DNA of 64,000 nucleotides from Petrimonas sp. IBARAKI (lineage in GTDB: Bacteria > Bacteroidota > Bacteroidia > Bacteroidales > Dysgonomonadaceae), in NCBI GenBank assembly GCA_002356435.2, contig AP018040.2, forward strand, positions 2,232,001 through 2,296,000, in the 5' to 3' direction. Position numbers and translations under genes: made by a program. Positions 49,555-59,026 of this stretch are shown here, piece by piece. A model generated the notes under the pieces. The model was given only the letters and a program-made list of their open reading frames with translations. It did not search any database and was not told the DNA's origin. Each line of letters begins with the position of its first letter. The first letter of the stretch is position 1.

Positions 49555-52227
49555 TTAATACTCATCCCGGGTATGGTTTATCCCCAGTAATTTCACCGCT
49601 TCTACCACAACAATCGGAACAAACGACAGCCCGACAACATACAGCCAGTGAACTCCATCCATTTCGACAATCTTAAAGATGTCACGGATGGCGGGTAAAA
49701 ACAATACAATGAGCATTAAAACAGCCGACGCGAGAATGGCAAGCACTAGCGCCTTGTTGCTCATCGGGCTTGTTCTGAAAGACGACCGCCTGTTGGAATG
49801 TAGGTTACGCACGTGCAGCAGCTGTGAAAAAGCCAGTACAGCAAACGCCATGGTCTGCCCCAGCTGTTGTCCGCCATCGTTGAATCCTATCCGGTAAGCG
49901 GCCAGCGAGATCAGACCAATGGTCATTCCCTGGTAGAAAATACGCCACGTCATTCCCCGGGTGAAGAAGCCCCGCTTCGGGTCACGCGGATGGCGGGTCA
50001 TAATATCTTTTTCTGCCGGGTCCATGCTCAGCGCCAGTGCCGGCAGGCTATCGGTAACCAGGTTTATCCAGAGGATCATGATAGGCGTAAGCGGATTTCC
50101 AAGGTTGAAGACAGAAGCGATAAAAATCAGCAATACTTCGCCCACATTAGCGGAGAGCAGGAATTGAATGGCTTTGAGAATATTATCATAAATGCGGCGG
50201 CCCTCTTCCACAGCCCCAACAATGGTGGCAAAATTGTCATCGGTAAGCACTACATCCGATGCGTCTTTAGCCACCTCGGTTCCCACAATCCCCATTGAGA
50301 CGCCAATATCAGCCTGCTTAAGCGCAGGTGCATCGTTTACCCCATCACCGGTCATTGCCACAATATCTCCGTGTGATTGCCATGCTTTTACTATCCTCAC
50401 CTTGTGCTCGGGTGCCACACGCGCATAAACCGAGTATTTCTCTATGTCACGATAAAGTTCCTCGTCGGGTATTTCCTGCAACACATTTCCGGCCACTGCC
50501 TTATCGCCTTCGGTATAAATCCCGATCTCAGCGGCAATGGCCACGGCTGTCACCTTATGATCACCCGTTATCATCACCGGGCGTATTCCTGCGGTCTTGC
50601 ATTTCTTTACGGCTTCCACCACTTCGGGACGGGCCGGATCGATCATCCCCAACATACCGATAAACACCAGGTTTCTTTCAATGGTCTCTGCATCTACACG
50701 GTCTGGGAGCCGGTCAATGTCTCTATACGCCACGGAAAGAACCCGCAGCGCAGATTTAGCCATCCGGTTGTTTTCGTTCCGGATCGTGGTTATGTCTTCT
50801 TCGGTAATGGTGCGGACTTTCCCGTGCATCAGGATGTGCGTGGTAACCGCCAGCACTTCGTCGAGGCCACCCTTGACGTTCACACGCAGCTTCCCATCGG
50901 CCATCTGATTGACGGTAGCCATTCGCTTCCGTTCCGAATCGAAAGGCACTTCCGAAACACGCGGATACTTCCGATCCTCTTCGTTCTTGTTCAGGTTCAG
51001 GGCAAGAGCAATATCCACAATAGCTGTCTCGGTAGGATCACCGGCGTTTTCGTGTGTACCGTCGGGCAACATTTTCAGGTGGGCATCGGTACAAAGGAGC
51101 GATGAGTTCAGCAGGATTCTCTCATCGTCGCTTAACTCTTCAGGAACGGGCGGATTTCTGAAATCGATGCGATTTCCGCTTACCATTCCTTCCACCACGG
51201 TCATTTTATTTTGTGTGAGCGTTCCCGTCTTATCGGAGCAGATCACGGTGGTACTTCCCAACGACTCAACCGACGGCAGTGTACGCACGATGGCATTGAG
51301 CTTTACCAAACGCTGGACACCAATGGCCAGCACAATGGTCGATACGATCTGCAAACCTTCAGGAATAGCTGCCACGGCAAGGCTTACAGCCATCATAAAC
51401 ATCTCCAGCCAATGATTTCCATACAGCATACCCACGGCAAAAATCAACACACAGATGCCAAGCGCCACATAACCCAGAATTTTTCCGAGCTGCTCCAATC
51501 TTTTTCCCATCGGAGTTTCCGTCTCTTGTGCACTTTGCAGCATACCGGCAATCTTACCCACCTCGGTATCCATTCCCGTGCTAACTATCACTCCTTTTCC
51601 CCGACCGTAAGTTATTACACCGGTAGAAAAAGCCATGTTGTCACGGTCTCCCAACGGAACATCTTCCGTATCAATTGCCTCCGTACTTTTTTCCGCCGGC
51701 ACCGATTCCCCCGTAAGTGCCGATTCCTGAATCTTCAAGTTTACCGCTTCGATAAGGCGCATATCCGCAGGGATAATATCACCGGTGTCGAGAATCACTA
51801 TATCGCCCGGAACAAGCTGCGTAGATACCGTTTCCGTCACTTCACCGTCCCGCAATACTTTTGACCGCGGTGCGCTCATCTTGTTCAGGGCATCGAGCGA
51901 TGACTGAGCCTTGGTTTCTTCCATCACGCCGATAATAGCATTTACGATAAGGATAGCAAGGATAATGAAGGTTTCGGTCAGCCCCTCTCCCTCCATCACG
52001 CCGATAACACCCGACACAGCTGCGGCTATAAGCAATATAACCACCATACTGCTTCTGAACTGCTCAAAAAAGATTACCGTTATGGATTTTTGTTTCTTGG
52101 ACGCCAGCTGATTAGGCCCTGCCTCTTCGAGTTTCTTTTTTGCTTCGGCAGAAGAAAGGCCTTGATCTGGAGATACATTGAACTGTTGCAACACCTCCCC
52201 GACAGGTTGGTTGAAAAATGGTTTCAT
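49555..52227 (-). CDS. Calcium-type P-type ATPase (P2A)
   Basis: 890 residues. TGES loop at 172-175, Ca-site Glu290 in 'IPEGLQIV' (Gln in place of the second Pro of PEGLP), phosphorylated Asp332 in 'SDKTGTLTQNK', hinge 'TGDGVNDAPALKQADIG', M5 'LSANVGEVLLIF' and M6 'NLVTDSLPALALSMD', which keep the Asn, Glu and Asn-x2-Thr-Asp ligands of SERCA. Exports Ca2+ (possibly Mn2+) at the cost of ATP. Monocistronic. Confidence 0.93.
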   Translation of the reverse strand: MKPFFNQPVGEVLQQFNVSPDQGLSSAEAKKKLEEAGPNQLASKKQKSITVIFFEQFRSSMVVILLIAAAVSGVIGVMEGEGLTETFIILAILIVNAIIGVMEETKAQSSLDALNKMSAPRSKVLRDGEVTETVSTQLVPGDIVILDTGDIIPADMRLIEAVNLKIQESALTGESVPAEKSTEAIDTEDVPLGDRDNMAFSTGVITYGRGKGVIVSTGMDTEVGKIAGMLQSAQETETPMGKRLEQLGKILGYVALGICVLIFAVGMLYGNHWLEMFMMAVSLAVAAIPEGLQIVSTIVLAIGVQRLVKLNAIVRTLPSVESLGSTTVICSDKTGTLTQNKMTVVEGMVSGNRIDFRNPPVPEELSDDERILLNSSLLCTDAHLKMLPDGTHENAGDPTETAIVDIALALNLNKNEEDRKYPRVSEVPFDSERKRMATVNQMADGKLRVNVKGGLDEVLAVTTHILMHGKVRTITEEDITTIRNENNRMAKSALRVLSVAYRDIDRLPDRVDAETIERNLVFIGMLGMIDPARPEVVEAVKKCKTAGIRPVMITGDHKVTAVAIAAEIGIYTEGDKAVAGNVLQEIPDEELYRDIEKYSVYARVAPEHKVRIVKAWQSHGDIVAMTGDGVNDAPALKQADIGVSMGIVGTEVAKDASDVVLTDDNFATIVGAVEEGRRIYDNILKAIQFLLSANVGEVLLIFIASVFNLGNPLTPIMILWINLVTDSLPALALSMDPAEKDIMTRHPRDPKRGFFTRGMTWRIFYQGMTIGLISLAAYRIGFNDGGQQLGQTMAFAVLAFSQLLHVRNLHSNRRSSFRTSPMSNKALVLAILASAVLMLIVLFLPAIRDIFKIVEMDGVHWLYVVGLSFVPIVVVEAVKLLGINHTRDEY

Positions 52228-52421
52228 AGTTGTTTGTTTTGTTTGCGGTCATTAAGAAATTACTTATTCAGCTTTCACTCCGCTCCAGTCGAAAGCACCG
52301 TACCTGATAAAACAAACCGGAGGATAAATTGTTTGGAATGCCCTTAAGCCGTGCGACAACCGGACAAATACCGGCAGAGGCGCCATAAATGACGCCTCTG
52401 TCAACCGATACGGCCAATCCG

Positions 52422-53057
52422 TCAAAAATCAAAACTCAGGATAATTCCGTTGACGGTTCCGCTAATGCTGTCGCACGTTCCGTCGGCTTTGATGGATCCG
52501 AGCAACAGAACGTCATATTCAATGCCGTTGCAGCGATAACGGCCTTCTATCCGAAAGTGTGAGCCAGACGGATCGAACGTTGAACAACCAGGCTGTAATT
52601 TAAATGTTCCCGCAAAGGTAACACTCTGGTCAGTGTCCAGATACACCTCCCTGCCGTTGGTCAGGGGTACCCTAAAATGATTTATTGTCTCAGCTATGTT
52701 AATCAGTATAAATCCTCCCAGACATTGATACGGCTCCAGGTTATAATTGATAACACCACCCAGGTTAATCGCGAGGTGTATATTGCCCCCTTTCCCATCC
52801 GGATAATCGTAGGTCCCATCGTATTTAACAGGATAACTCGCGCTTCGAAAATCAGCACGCAACGTAGATTTCGTGCCCGTACCGCTTTCGTTGTTCATGC
52901 CTTGATTCACACCTTTGGTACCGGCATTAAACATGGCCAGTATAACTTCCTTTTGTTCCTGTTCCGACAATTCGTTATTGCTTTCTTCTTTGGAACACGA
53001 AACAACAGTAAAAAATAAGGCTGAAAAAAATAGGAGAAAGAGAAAAAACTTTTTCAT
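52422..53057 (-). CDS. Lipoprotein of unknown function
   Basis: 211 residues with lipoprotein signal ending 'FTVVSC', an acidic linker 'KEESNNELSEQEQKE', a variable stretch, then a beta-rich domain with 'YDYPDGKGGNIHLAINLGG' and three spaced Cys. Resembles other small Bacteroidota surface or periplasmic lipoproteins, but I do not recognise the domain. Preceded by a -7 motif at 53131. Confidence 0.75.
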   Translation of the reverse strand: MKKFFLFLLFFSALFFTVVSCSKEESNNELSEQEQKEVILAMFNAGTKGVNQGMNNESGTGTKSTLRADFRSASYPVKYDGTYDYPDGKGGNIHLAINLGGVINYNLEPYQCLGGFILINIAETINHFRVPLTNGREVYLDTDQSVTFAGTFKLQPGCSTFDPSGSHFRIEGRYRCNGIEYDVLLLGSIKADGTCDSISGTVNGIILSFDF

Positions 53058-53130
53058 ACAATTACGTCAGAGTTTAACGTGCTGACACCGCACTTTTTTA
53101 ATTTCAAGAAGCAACGAGGAAAACAATGTG

Positions 53131-53138
53131 ATTAAGCT
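53131..53138 (-). promoter_or_regulatory. Predicted -7 element of the lipoprotein gene
   Basis: Minus strand TAATTTTG, 74 nt before the start; no clear -33 box. Confidence 0.35.
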
Positions 53139-53380
53139 ACAAAATTAATAAATTGTCCGTTTTATTCACAAAAATAAAACATTTTTTTATAATTATTCTT
53201 AAATTATTTATAGTTTATCTGTTCACATTGCTGAATAAAAGCATACAGAAAAAAATTTATAATTCTTTTTTACCTAAAAATTCAGAAAATAGTAATTCAC
53301 TCAAAAACAGGTCAAATATATGTTATAAAACATATTTTGCACAAGGGAAGATATCGTTAAAAATGGCTAACTTGCGTCGC

Positions 53381-53388
53381 TATTTTTG
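53381..53388 (+). promoter_or_regulatory. Predicted -7 element of the EF-G2-like gene
   Basis: TATTTTTG. The -33 region is not canonical, which fits a promoter needing an activator. The upstream 200 nt are AT-rich without a believable gene. Confidence 0.5.
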
Positions 53389-53392
53389 TAGT

Positions 53393-53426
53393 ACGGCTCT
53401 GTATCTTTAATAAAGAGCAGAGTCGT
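53393..53426 (+). promoter_or_regulatory. Hairpin in the EF-G2 5' leader
   Basis: ACGGCTCTG (53393-53401) pairs with CAGAGTCGT (53418-53426), nine pairs including one G-U, followed by TTTTG. It would form at the very start of the transcript and could act as a 5' stabiliser or weak attenuator. Confidence 0.5.
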
Positions 53427-53473
53427 TTTGTTGTAGAAACTTATACATTCAAGAAACATAAATTTTACTAATC

Positions 53474-55630
53474 ATGAAAGTTTACAAAACAAACGAAATC
53501 AAGAATATTGCTATTGTTGGCAATTCAGGATCGGGCAAGACCACTCTCGCTGAAGCAATGCTTTTCGAGTGTGGTCTTATAAAACGACGCGGCACGATAG
53601 ATGGTAAAAATACCGTGAGTGACTATTTCCCTGTTGAAAAAGAGTATGGATATTCGGTATTCTCAACCGTATTCTCTTACGAATGGAAAAACAAGCTGAT
53701 GACGTTGATCGATTGTCCGGGGTCGGACGATTTTTCTGGAAACATTTCATCGGCGCTTGGAGTAACCGATTTAGCCGTGATGCTGATTGATGCTACCAGC
53801 GGAGTAGAAGTGGGAACAATCAACCAATTCCGCCAGATCGAATCTCTTGATAAGCCGCTAATGTTTGTTATGAACCGCATTGACCATGAGAAAGCCGACT
53901 TCGAAAACACGATTACCAACCTGAAAGAATTTTACGGGAACAAGGTCACCCCTATCCAGTATCCTACCGGGAGCGGCCTGGCATTCGACGGAATAGTGGA
54001 TGTTCTCAAGCAGAAGCTGTATAAATGGAAGCCGGGAGCCACCGCGCCCGACGTGCTGGAGATACCCGACAGTGAAAAAGAAAAAGCTGGCGAATATTAT
54101 CAAGTATTGTTGGAAGCAGCAGCTGAAAACGATGAGACATTGATGGAAAAATATTTCGATCAGGGCACACTGTCCGAAGAAGAGATGCTCGAAGGCATCC
54201 AGAAAGGGATGATCAGCCGGGATCTTTTTCCGGTGTTCTGTGTATCGGCAGAAAAAAACATGGCGGTCCACAGGCTGATGAATTTCCTTACCCTGGCGGC
54301 ACCCTCACCCGATCAGGTTCCGTCTCCTCAAAACAGCGACGGAGAAACCGTAGAGCCCGATCCAGGAGCACTGACAAGCCTGTTCTTCTTCAAAACTACT
54401 GTTGAACCGCACATCGGCGAAGTTTCTTACTTCAAGGTGATGAGCGGAAAAGTAAAAGAAGGGGATGACCTGACCAATACCAACAGAAGTTCGAAGGAAC
54501 GTATCGCTCAGATGTACCTGGTTGCCGGACAGATGCGTAACAAGGTGGAAGAACTGCAGGCAGGAAGCATTGCCGCTGCTGTCAAGCTGAAAGATGTCCG
54601 TACCGGCAATACACTGAATGCAAAAGGATCGGACAACCGGTTCAACTTTATCCAGTTCCCCGAACCGCGTTACCGCAGGGCTGTAAAAGCTAGAACGGAA
54701 GCCAACTCCGAAAAACTGAGCGAAGCATTGACCCGTATGCGGGAAGAAGATCCGTCATTGGTTATTGAAGTTTCAAAAGAACTGAAGCAAACCATCGTTT
54801 CAGGACAAGGCGAGTTCCACCTGAAAACCATGAAATGGAGACTCGAAAACAACGATAAAATTGAAATTGATTTCCTCGAACCTAAGATTCCGTATCGCGA
54901 AACCATCACCAAACAGTCCCGTGCCGATTACCGCCATAAAAAACAGTCGGGTGGTGCCGGTCAGTTCGGCGAAGTTCACCTGATTGTGGAACCCTACACC
55001 GAAGGTATGCCCATGCCGGAAATTTACCGTTTTAACGGCCAGGAATTCAAGATACAATCGCGCGACGTACAAACTATCGACCTTGATTGGGGTGGAAAGC
55101 TTGTTTTCGTGAACAGTATCGTGGGCGGTGCGATCGATGCCCGTTTCCTCCCGGCCATCCTGAAAGGAATCATGGGACGTATGGAGCAAGGCCCGCTGAC
55201 CGGCTCTTATGCCCGTGACGTACGTGTTATCGTTTACGACGGTAAGATGCACCCGGTTGACTCCAACGAAATCTCTTTTATGCTTGCCGGACGCAACGCG
55301 TTCAGCACCGCATTTAAAAATGCCGGGCCAAAGATTCTGGAACCGATTTACGATGTGGTTGTTTCTGTTCCCAGCGACTATATGGGCGATGTGATGAGCG
55401 ACCTGCAAGGGCGTCGTGCCATGATCATGGGTATGGAAAGCGAGAAAGGGTTTGAAAAACTGAAAGCCCGCGTTCCGTTGAAAGAGATGTCGAGTTATTC
55501 CACTTCTTTAAGTTCGCTTACCGGTGGCCGTGCGTCGTTCACCATGAAGTTTTCGGAATATGAACTCGTTCCGTCCGATGTTCAGGATAAGCTCCTGAAA
55601 GAATACGAGGCGGAAGAAAAGGAAGAGTAA
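53474..55630 (+). CDS. fusA2: Elongation factor G paralogue (EF-G2-like), catalytic His absent
   Basis: 718 residues with all five EF-G domains. The G1 loop is 'VGNSGSGKTT', the G3 motif is 'DCPGSDDF' where canonical EF-G has DTPGHVDF, so the GTP-activating His (E. coli His91) is Ser84, and G4 is 'NRID' instead of NKxD. These changes match the Bacteroides thetaiotaomicron EF-G2 group, reported to support translocation without GTP hydrolysis and to be needed during carbon limitation and gut colonisation. Monocistronic with its own leader and terminator. Confidence 0.88.
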   Translation: MKVYKTNEIKNIAIVGNSGSGKTTLAEAMLFECGLIKRRGTIDGKNTVSDYFPVEKEYGYSVFSTVFSYEWKNKLMTLIDCPGSDDFSGNISSALGVTDLAVMLIDATSGVEVGTINQFRQIESLDKPLMFVMNRIDHEKADFENTITNLKEFYGNKVTPIQYPTGSGLAFDGIVDVLKQKLYKWKPGATAPDVLEIPDSEKEKAGEYYQVLLEAAAENDETLMEKYFDQGTLSEEEMLEGIQKGMISRDLFPVFCVSAEKNMAVHRLMNFLTLAAPSPDQVPSPQNSDGETVEPDPGALTSLFFFKTTVEPHIGEVSYFKVMSGKVKEGDDLTNTNRSSKERIAQMYLVAGQMRNKVEELQAGSIAAAVKLKDVRTGNTLNAKGSDNRFNFIQFPEPRYRRAVKARTEANSEKLSEALTRMREEDPSLVIEVSKELKQTIVSGQGEFHLKTMKWRLENNDKIEIDFLEPKIPYRETITKQSRADYRHKKQSGGAGQFGEVHLIVEPYTEGMPMPEIYRFNGQEFKIQSRDVQTIDLDWGGKLVFVNSIVGGAIDARFLPAILKGIMGRMEQGPLTGSYARDVRVIVYDGKMHPVDSNEISFMLAGRNAFSTAFKNAGPKILEPIYDVVVSVPSDYMGDVMSDLQGRRAMIMGMESEKGFEKLKARVPLKEMSSYSTSLSSLTGGRASFTMKFSEYELVPSDVQDKLLKEYEAEEKEE

Positions 55631-55661
55631 AAACCCGGGGAGAATCTCCAATATTTTACAG

Positions 55662-55691
55662 GAGGGTGTATCACAATGTGATTACACCCTC
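55662..55691 (+). terminator. Long hairpin after the EF-G2 gene
   Basis: GAGGGTGTA (55662-55670) pairs with TACACCCTC (55683-55691); inner TCACA/TGTGA extends the stem. A weak T-rich tail (ATTCTATT) follows. Serves the convergent gap with the HAD gene. Confidence 0.6.
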
Positions 55692-55732
55692 ATTCTATTC
55701 GGATACCTCTCTAAGAATTTCCAAAGAATGAG

Positions 55733-56362
55733 CTATCTGGATCGGAACAACTCCAATATTTCGAGAGGTGCTTCCAGGAAATAGTCGGCTTTTATCTCTT
55801 CCCGGTTGTGTGTTCCCCAAACAGCAAGGGCAAAATCTATCCCGGCAGAATGTGCGCACTGCTCATCGTAAAGGGTATCACCTATATAAATGGATTCCGG
55901 TTTCTTTGCATTCGACCGCTTAAGGTATTCCAGAATAGGGTCTGGATGGGGCTTTGGGCGGGGGCTGTCATCCACACAAATAACCGTACCAAAGAAATGC
56001 TCCAACCCGAAAGTAGCAAAATCAGCATTAAATTCCTGCCGGCTTTTGGAAGTAACAATTCCCAGGATGTATCCCCTTTTTTTCAACTCCTTCAAAACCT
56101 CTTCAATTCCATCGAAAAGGCGTATGGATGAGTGGTATTTACGATAATTTTCGGCCCACATCAAGCTCGCTTTTCCGGCATCTTCAATTCCCAGCCGGGG
56201 AAACACTACCGAGTTGGGAATACCAAATGAAAACCGGAATTCATCCAACTCTCTTTTCTCTCCGGTAAGCTGAAAAAAAGTTTCCTGCGTGGCAAGCATG
56301 TCTGCCGTTTCCGTATTCAGCATGGTGCCGTCTATGTCAAATATAATGTGTTTGTAGTTCAT
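55733..56362 (-). CDS. HAD-family phosphatase (phosphoglycolate phosphatase-like)
   Basis: 209 residues. Motif I 'IFDIDGTMLNTE' (nucleophile and acid Asp), a helical cap, motif II 'LGIVTSKS', motif III Lys in 'PRPKPHPDPI', motif IV 'YIGDTLYDEQCA'. Hydrolyses small phosphorylated metabolites; exact substrate unknown. Confidence 0.92.
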   Translation of the reverse strand: MNYKHIIFDIDGTMLNTETADMLATQETFFQLTGEKRELDEFRFSFGIPNSVVFPRLGIEDAGKASLMWAENYRKYHSSIRLFDGIEEVLKELKKRGYILGIVTSKSRQEFNADFATFGLEHFFGTVICVDDSPRPKPHPDPILEYLKRSNAKKPESIYIGDTLYDEQCAHSAGIDFALAVWGTHNREEIKADYFLEAPLEILELFRSR

Positions 56363-56379
56363 TTCTCAAATTTGGGGGA

Positions 56380-56387
56380 CAAAGATA
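56380..56387 (-). promoter_or_regulatory. Predicted -7 element of the HAD phosphatase gene
   Basis: Minus strand TATCTTTG, 18 nt before the start codon. Confidence 0.45.
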
Positions 56388-56435
56388 CAAAACAAAACCG
56401 TTCTCCGAGCGTTAGAGACATGAAACATAACAGCT

Positions 56436-57239
56436 ATGCAAAAAACAATATTTCATATCAAGGAGATGGATTGTCCGTCTGAAGAAGAACTGGTCCGCAT
56501 GAAACTGGACGAAATTCCGGATATTGCCAGAATTGACATCAATATACAAGATCGAAAAGCAACCATTTTTCACCGGGCCAACACGGCCGAAATAGAAACG
56601 CTGCTGAACGAGTTAAAACTCGGCTCGTCGCTTGTTTCTTCGGAAGTTGTTGAAGAGAAACTTTCCGGCGCAGACGAGAATAAAAACAGAAAACAGAAAA
56701 AAATTCTCTGGACAGTGCTTTTTATCAACTTCGGATTCTTCGTTATTGAAATGGGCACCGGCCTCGTTTCCCGTTCGATGGGGCTAGTTGCCGACAGCCT
56801 GGATATGCTTGCCGACGCTTTTATGTATGCCATCAGCCTATTTGCTGTTGGCAAAGCCGTAAGCACGAAGAAAAAAGTTGCCGGAGCCATTGGTTATTTC
56901 CAAATTTTACTTGCCTCAACCGGATTGTTTGAAGTTGCAAGGCGTTTCATTTTCAACGAATCCACTCCCGACTTTCAATTTATGATCGGCATCTCTATTC
57001 TTGCACTTGCCGCAAATGGAATCAGCCTTTACATCCTGGAAAAAGCCAAAAGCAATGAAGCACACATCCGGGCAAGCATGATATGCACATCAAATGATGT
57101 AATCATGAACCTGGGCGTCATTGTGGGTGGAATCCTGGTTTTTTTACTCGATTCTGCCATTCCTGATCTTGTTGTAGGTGTTGTCGTCTTTGGAGTTGTT
57201 ATAAGAGGGGCGCTCCGGATACTGAAACTGGCAAAATAG
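56436..57239 (+). CDS. CDF-like cation transporter with N-terminal HMA-like domain
   Basis: 267 residues. The first ~70 form an HMA-like fold ('HIKEMDCPSEEELVRMKL') with a single Cys in place of CxxC. Six helices follow. The metal-site pairs of CDF proteins (HxxxD/DxxxD on TM2 and TM5) appear as 'DSLDMLADAF' and 'TSNDVIMN', the second altered. There is no large C-terminal cytoplasmic domain. Probably moves Zn2+ or a similar ion by proton antiport. Confidence 0.78.
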   Translation: MQKTIFHIKEMDCPSEEELVRMKLDEIPDIARIDINIQDRKATIFHRANTAEIETLLNELKLGSSLVSSEVVEEKLSGADENKNRKQKKILWTVLFINFGFFVIEMGTGLVSRSMGLVADSLDMLADAFMYAISLFAVGKAVSTKKKVAGAIGYFQILLASTGLFEVARRFIFNESTPDFQFMIGISILALAANGISLYILEKAKSNEAHIRASMICTSNDVIMNLGVIVGGILVFLLDSAIPDLVVGVVVFGVVIRGALRILKLAK

Positions 57240-57274
57240 TCGGGGATTTAACACTTTCCGACCATAAAAAATGT

Positions 57275-57282
57275 TATTTTTG
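57275..57282 (+). promoter_or_regulatory. Predicted -7 element of the secreted protein gene
   Basis: TATTTTTG, 36 nt before ATG 57318; favours that start over ATG 57300. Confidence 0.5.
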
Positions 57283-57317
57283 TATCGTTATACAAATTTA
57301 TGACTCAGGCTGACAAC

Positions 57318-58028
57318 ATGAAAAAATATTTTACCGTTCTTATTTTACTATCCCTATCGCTTTCTCTTCTGTCTCAAGACTTTGATGGAAACTACAAGGA
57401 TAAGACCGATTCATTCTCTTTTTCCAACGGACAAGCATTGTTTAGCCTAAGCGGTTTTGGAGCCCTGTTTACCCGAATGGTTGGCGAAGGAAAATATGAA
57501 TATGTTGATAATTATTTGCTGGTACACACTTCCGGCTATCCCGGTGAAAAATCGGTGTTCGAATCCATCAACGGTACGAAAAAAGACTCCATCGTTGTAA
57601 AGGTAGTCGGCCCGGATAATTACCCTGTCCAGGGAGCGCTGACGGAGTTTCTGTCGGAATCCAACAAAATTATCCGTGGAAATATTACAGATGACCTGGG
57701 CAAATCCCAACATCCCAAAGATCAAAAAATTAAAAGGATAAAGGTAACCAACCTGGGTTACGATGATGTTGCCTTTGAGGTTGAGCAGGGAAAAGATTTT
57801 TTAGTAAAACTTGCCAGAAACAACGTTATTGAAAACCAGACGGTTGCTTTCAAAGTCAAGAGAGAAGATGAAGAAACTCTTTCGATCATCCTGCTTTCCG
57901 ATAACTTTGACCCGGGGAAAGACAAAATAAAGTCCCTGGAAAAGCTCGATAAGAAAACACAAAAAAACAACGTGCTTGCCAAACGACTAAAGAAAGAGTA
58001 TATACCGGCCTATCAAGGACGAGAATAA
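57318..58028 (+). CDS. Secreted protein of unknown function
   Basis: 236 residues from 'MKKYFTVLILLSLSLSLLSQ', a signal peptide; an ATG six codons earlier is possible. Middle strands 'SIVVKVVGPDNYPVQGALTEFL' and 'IKRIKVTNLGYDDVAFEVEQGKDF' look like a carboxypeptidase-regulatory (Ig-like) domain; the C-terminus is Lys-rich. Family unknown to me. Convergent with the metallophosphatase gene. Confidence 0.7.
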   Translation: MKKYFTVLILLSLSLSLLSQDFDGNYKDKTDSFSFSNGQALFSLSGFGALFTRMVGEGKYEYVDNYLLVHTSGYPGEKSVFESINGTKKDSIVVKVVGPDNYPVQGALTEFLSESNKIIRGNITDDLGKSQHPKDQKIKRIKVTNLGYDDVAFEVEQGKDFLVKLARNNVIENQTVAFKVKREDEETLSIILLSDNFDPGKDKIKSLEKLDKKTQKNNVLAKRLKKEYIPAYQGRE

Positions 58029-58032
58029 AATT

Positions 58033-59019
58033 TCACTCCCCCTTCAGTCCAGCCGGAAAAGTTACATTGTATTCGACGCTTCCGTCGAGTAACCTGATCC
58101 AGGTGTCAAATTCACGTTTTCCTTCCGTCAGTTGTACGATTCTCGCACCGTTGATTCCAGGTACATAAGTGGTTCTCCATCCCGAGAACTGGCCGTACGC
58201 TAATGCAATACCGAAATAGTTCACGATATAATTGTTAACGTGATCGTGCCCGGCAAATGTACCCATAACATCCTGCATCTCTTTCATCGCGAGAAACATC
58301 CCCGAGTTTAAACCGGGGGAACATTCGTTTTCCTTACGCACCCCCACCCTTTTGTTCGTATCGTCGTCAAATGCCAGGCGGTATTCCGGAAGGGGAATAT
58401 GGAAATAAGCCAGGGCTGGCAACGGCTGAAAATTATTTTGCCGGGTAAAATGAAAACTTTGCTTCTTATACCAGTCGATGACCTCAGAGGTTATCCATCC
58501 GTATCCCGACACATCGCTTACGGTTGAATAGGCTCCCGAGTCGAAGCAGTAAATCAACGCTTTCACCTGCATATCTTTTTCGCTTCCGTAAACGGGAAGG
58601 ACATTATTCATAACGCCGCTCAACTGTCCACCGGCAGGATAGTTGCAATTGTACGGGTAATCCGTGATAATCTTTTCGAGTTCGAGGCGGGTTGTGCCGC
58701 TCTCATCGTCGTGATTTCCCAATGCAACGGCAAACGGTATTTTCCTGTCGACAACTAATTTTGTAACGGTGTCCCATCCTGTTTTTATCGGCCTTCCGGT
58801 TACAATATCCCCGGTGAAAATAACCATATCGGGCTTTTCCGTATCCAATACGCGCTGAATAGCCAACAAGGCCGTATCCGATTTGGAATTTCCGGGGACG
58901 TAGTGCACATCCGTAAACTGTGCTATCTTGAACAAACCGTCCTTGTTGAAATTTAATTTTTGTGCTTCTACTGCAGTGAACCACAACACCACAACACAAC
59001 AAACAACAATTTTCTTCAT
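58033..59019 (-). CDS. Exported metallophosphatase (calcineurin-like)
   Basis: 328 residues from 'MKKIVVCCVVVLWF', a signal peptide; the ATG at 59037 would overlap prs and is less likely. Metal-site motifs: 'IAQFTDVHY' (DxH), 'VIFTGDIVTG' (GD), 'VALGNHDDE' (GNHD), 'YFHIPLPEY' and 'GTFAGHDHVNNY' (GHDH). A dinuclear metal phosphoesterase of the purple acid phosphatase-like branch. Probably exported phosphate scavenging. Eight bases from prs. Confidence 0.92.
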   Translation of the reverse strand: MKKIVVCCVVVLWFTAVEAQKLNFNKDGLFKIAQFTDVHYVPGNSKSDTALLAIQRVLDTEKPDMVIFTGDIVTGRPIKTGWDTVTKLVVDRKIPFAVALGNHDDESGTTRLELEKIITDYPYNCNYPAGGQLSGVMNNVLPVYGSEKDMQVKALIYCFDSGAYSTVSDVSGYGWITSEVIDWYKKQSFHFTRQNNFQPLPALAYFHIPLPEYRLAFDDDTNKRVGVRKENECSPGLNSGMFLAMKEMQDVMGTFAGHDHVNNYIVNYFGIALAYGQFSGWRTTYVPGINGARIVQLTEGKREFDTWIRLLDGSVEYNVTFPAGLKGE

Positions 59020-59026
59020 ACTCTTG

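Noticed and set aside
53153-53410. 85-residue plus-strand open frame ahead of the EF-G2 gene
   Set aside because: It is driven by AT-rich DNA, overlaps the predicted promoter and leader hairpin, and shows no domain.
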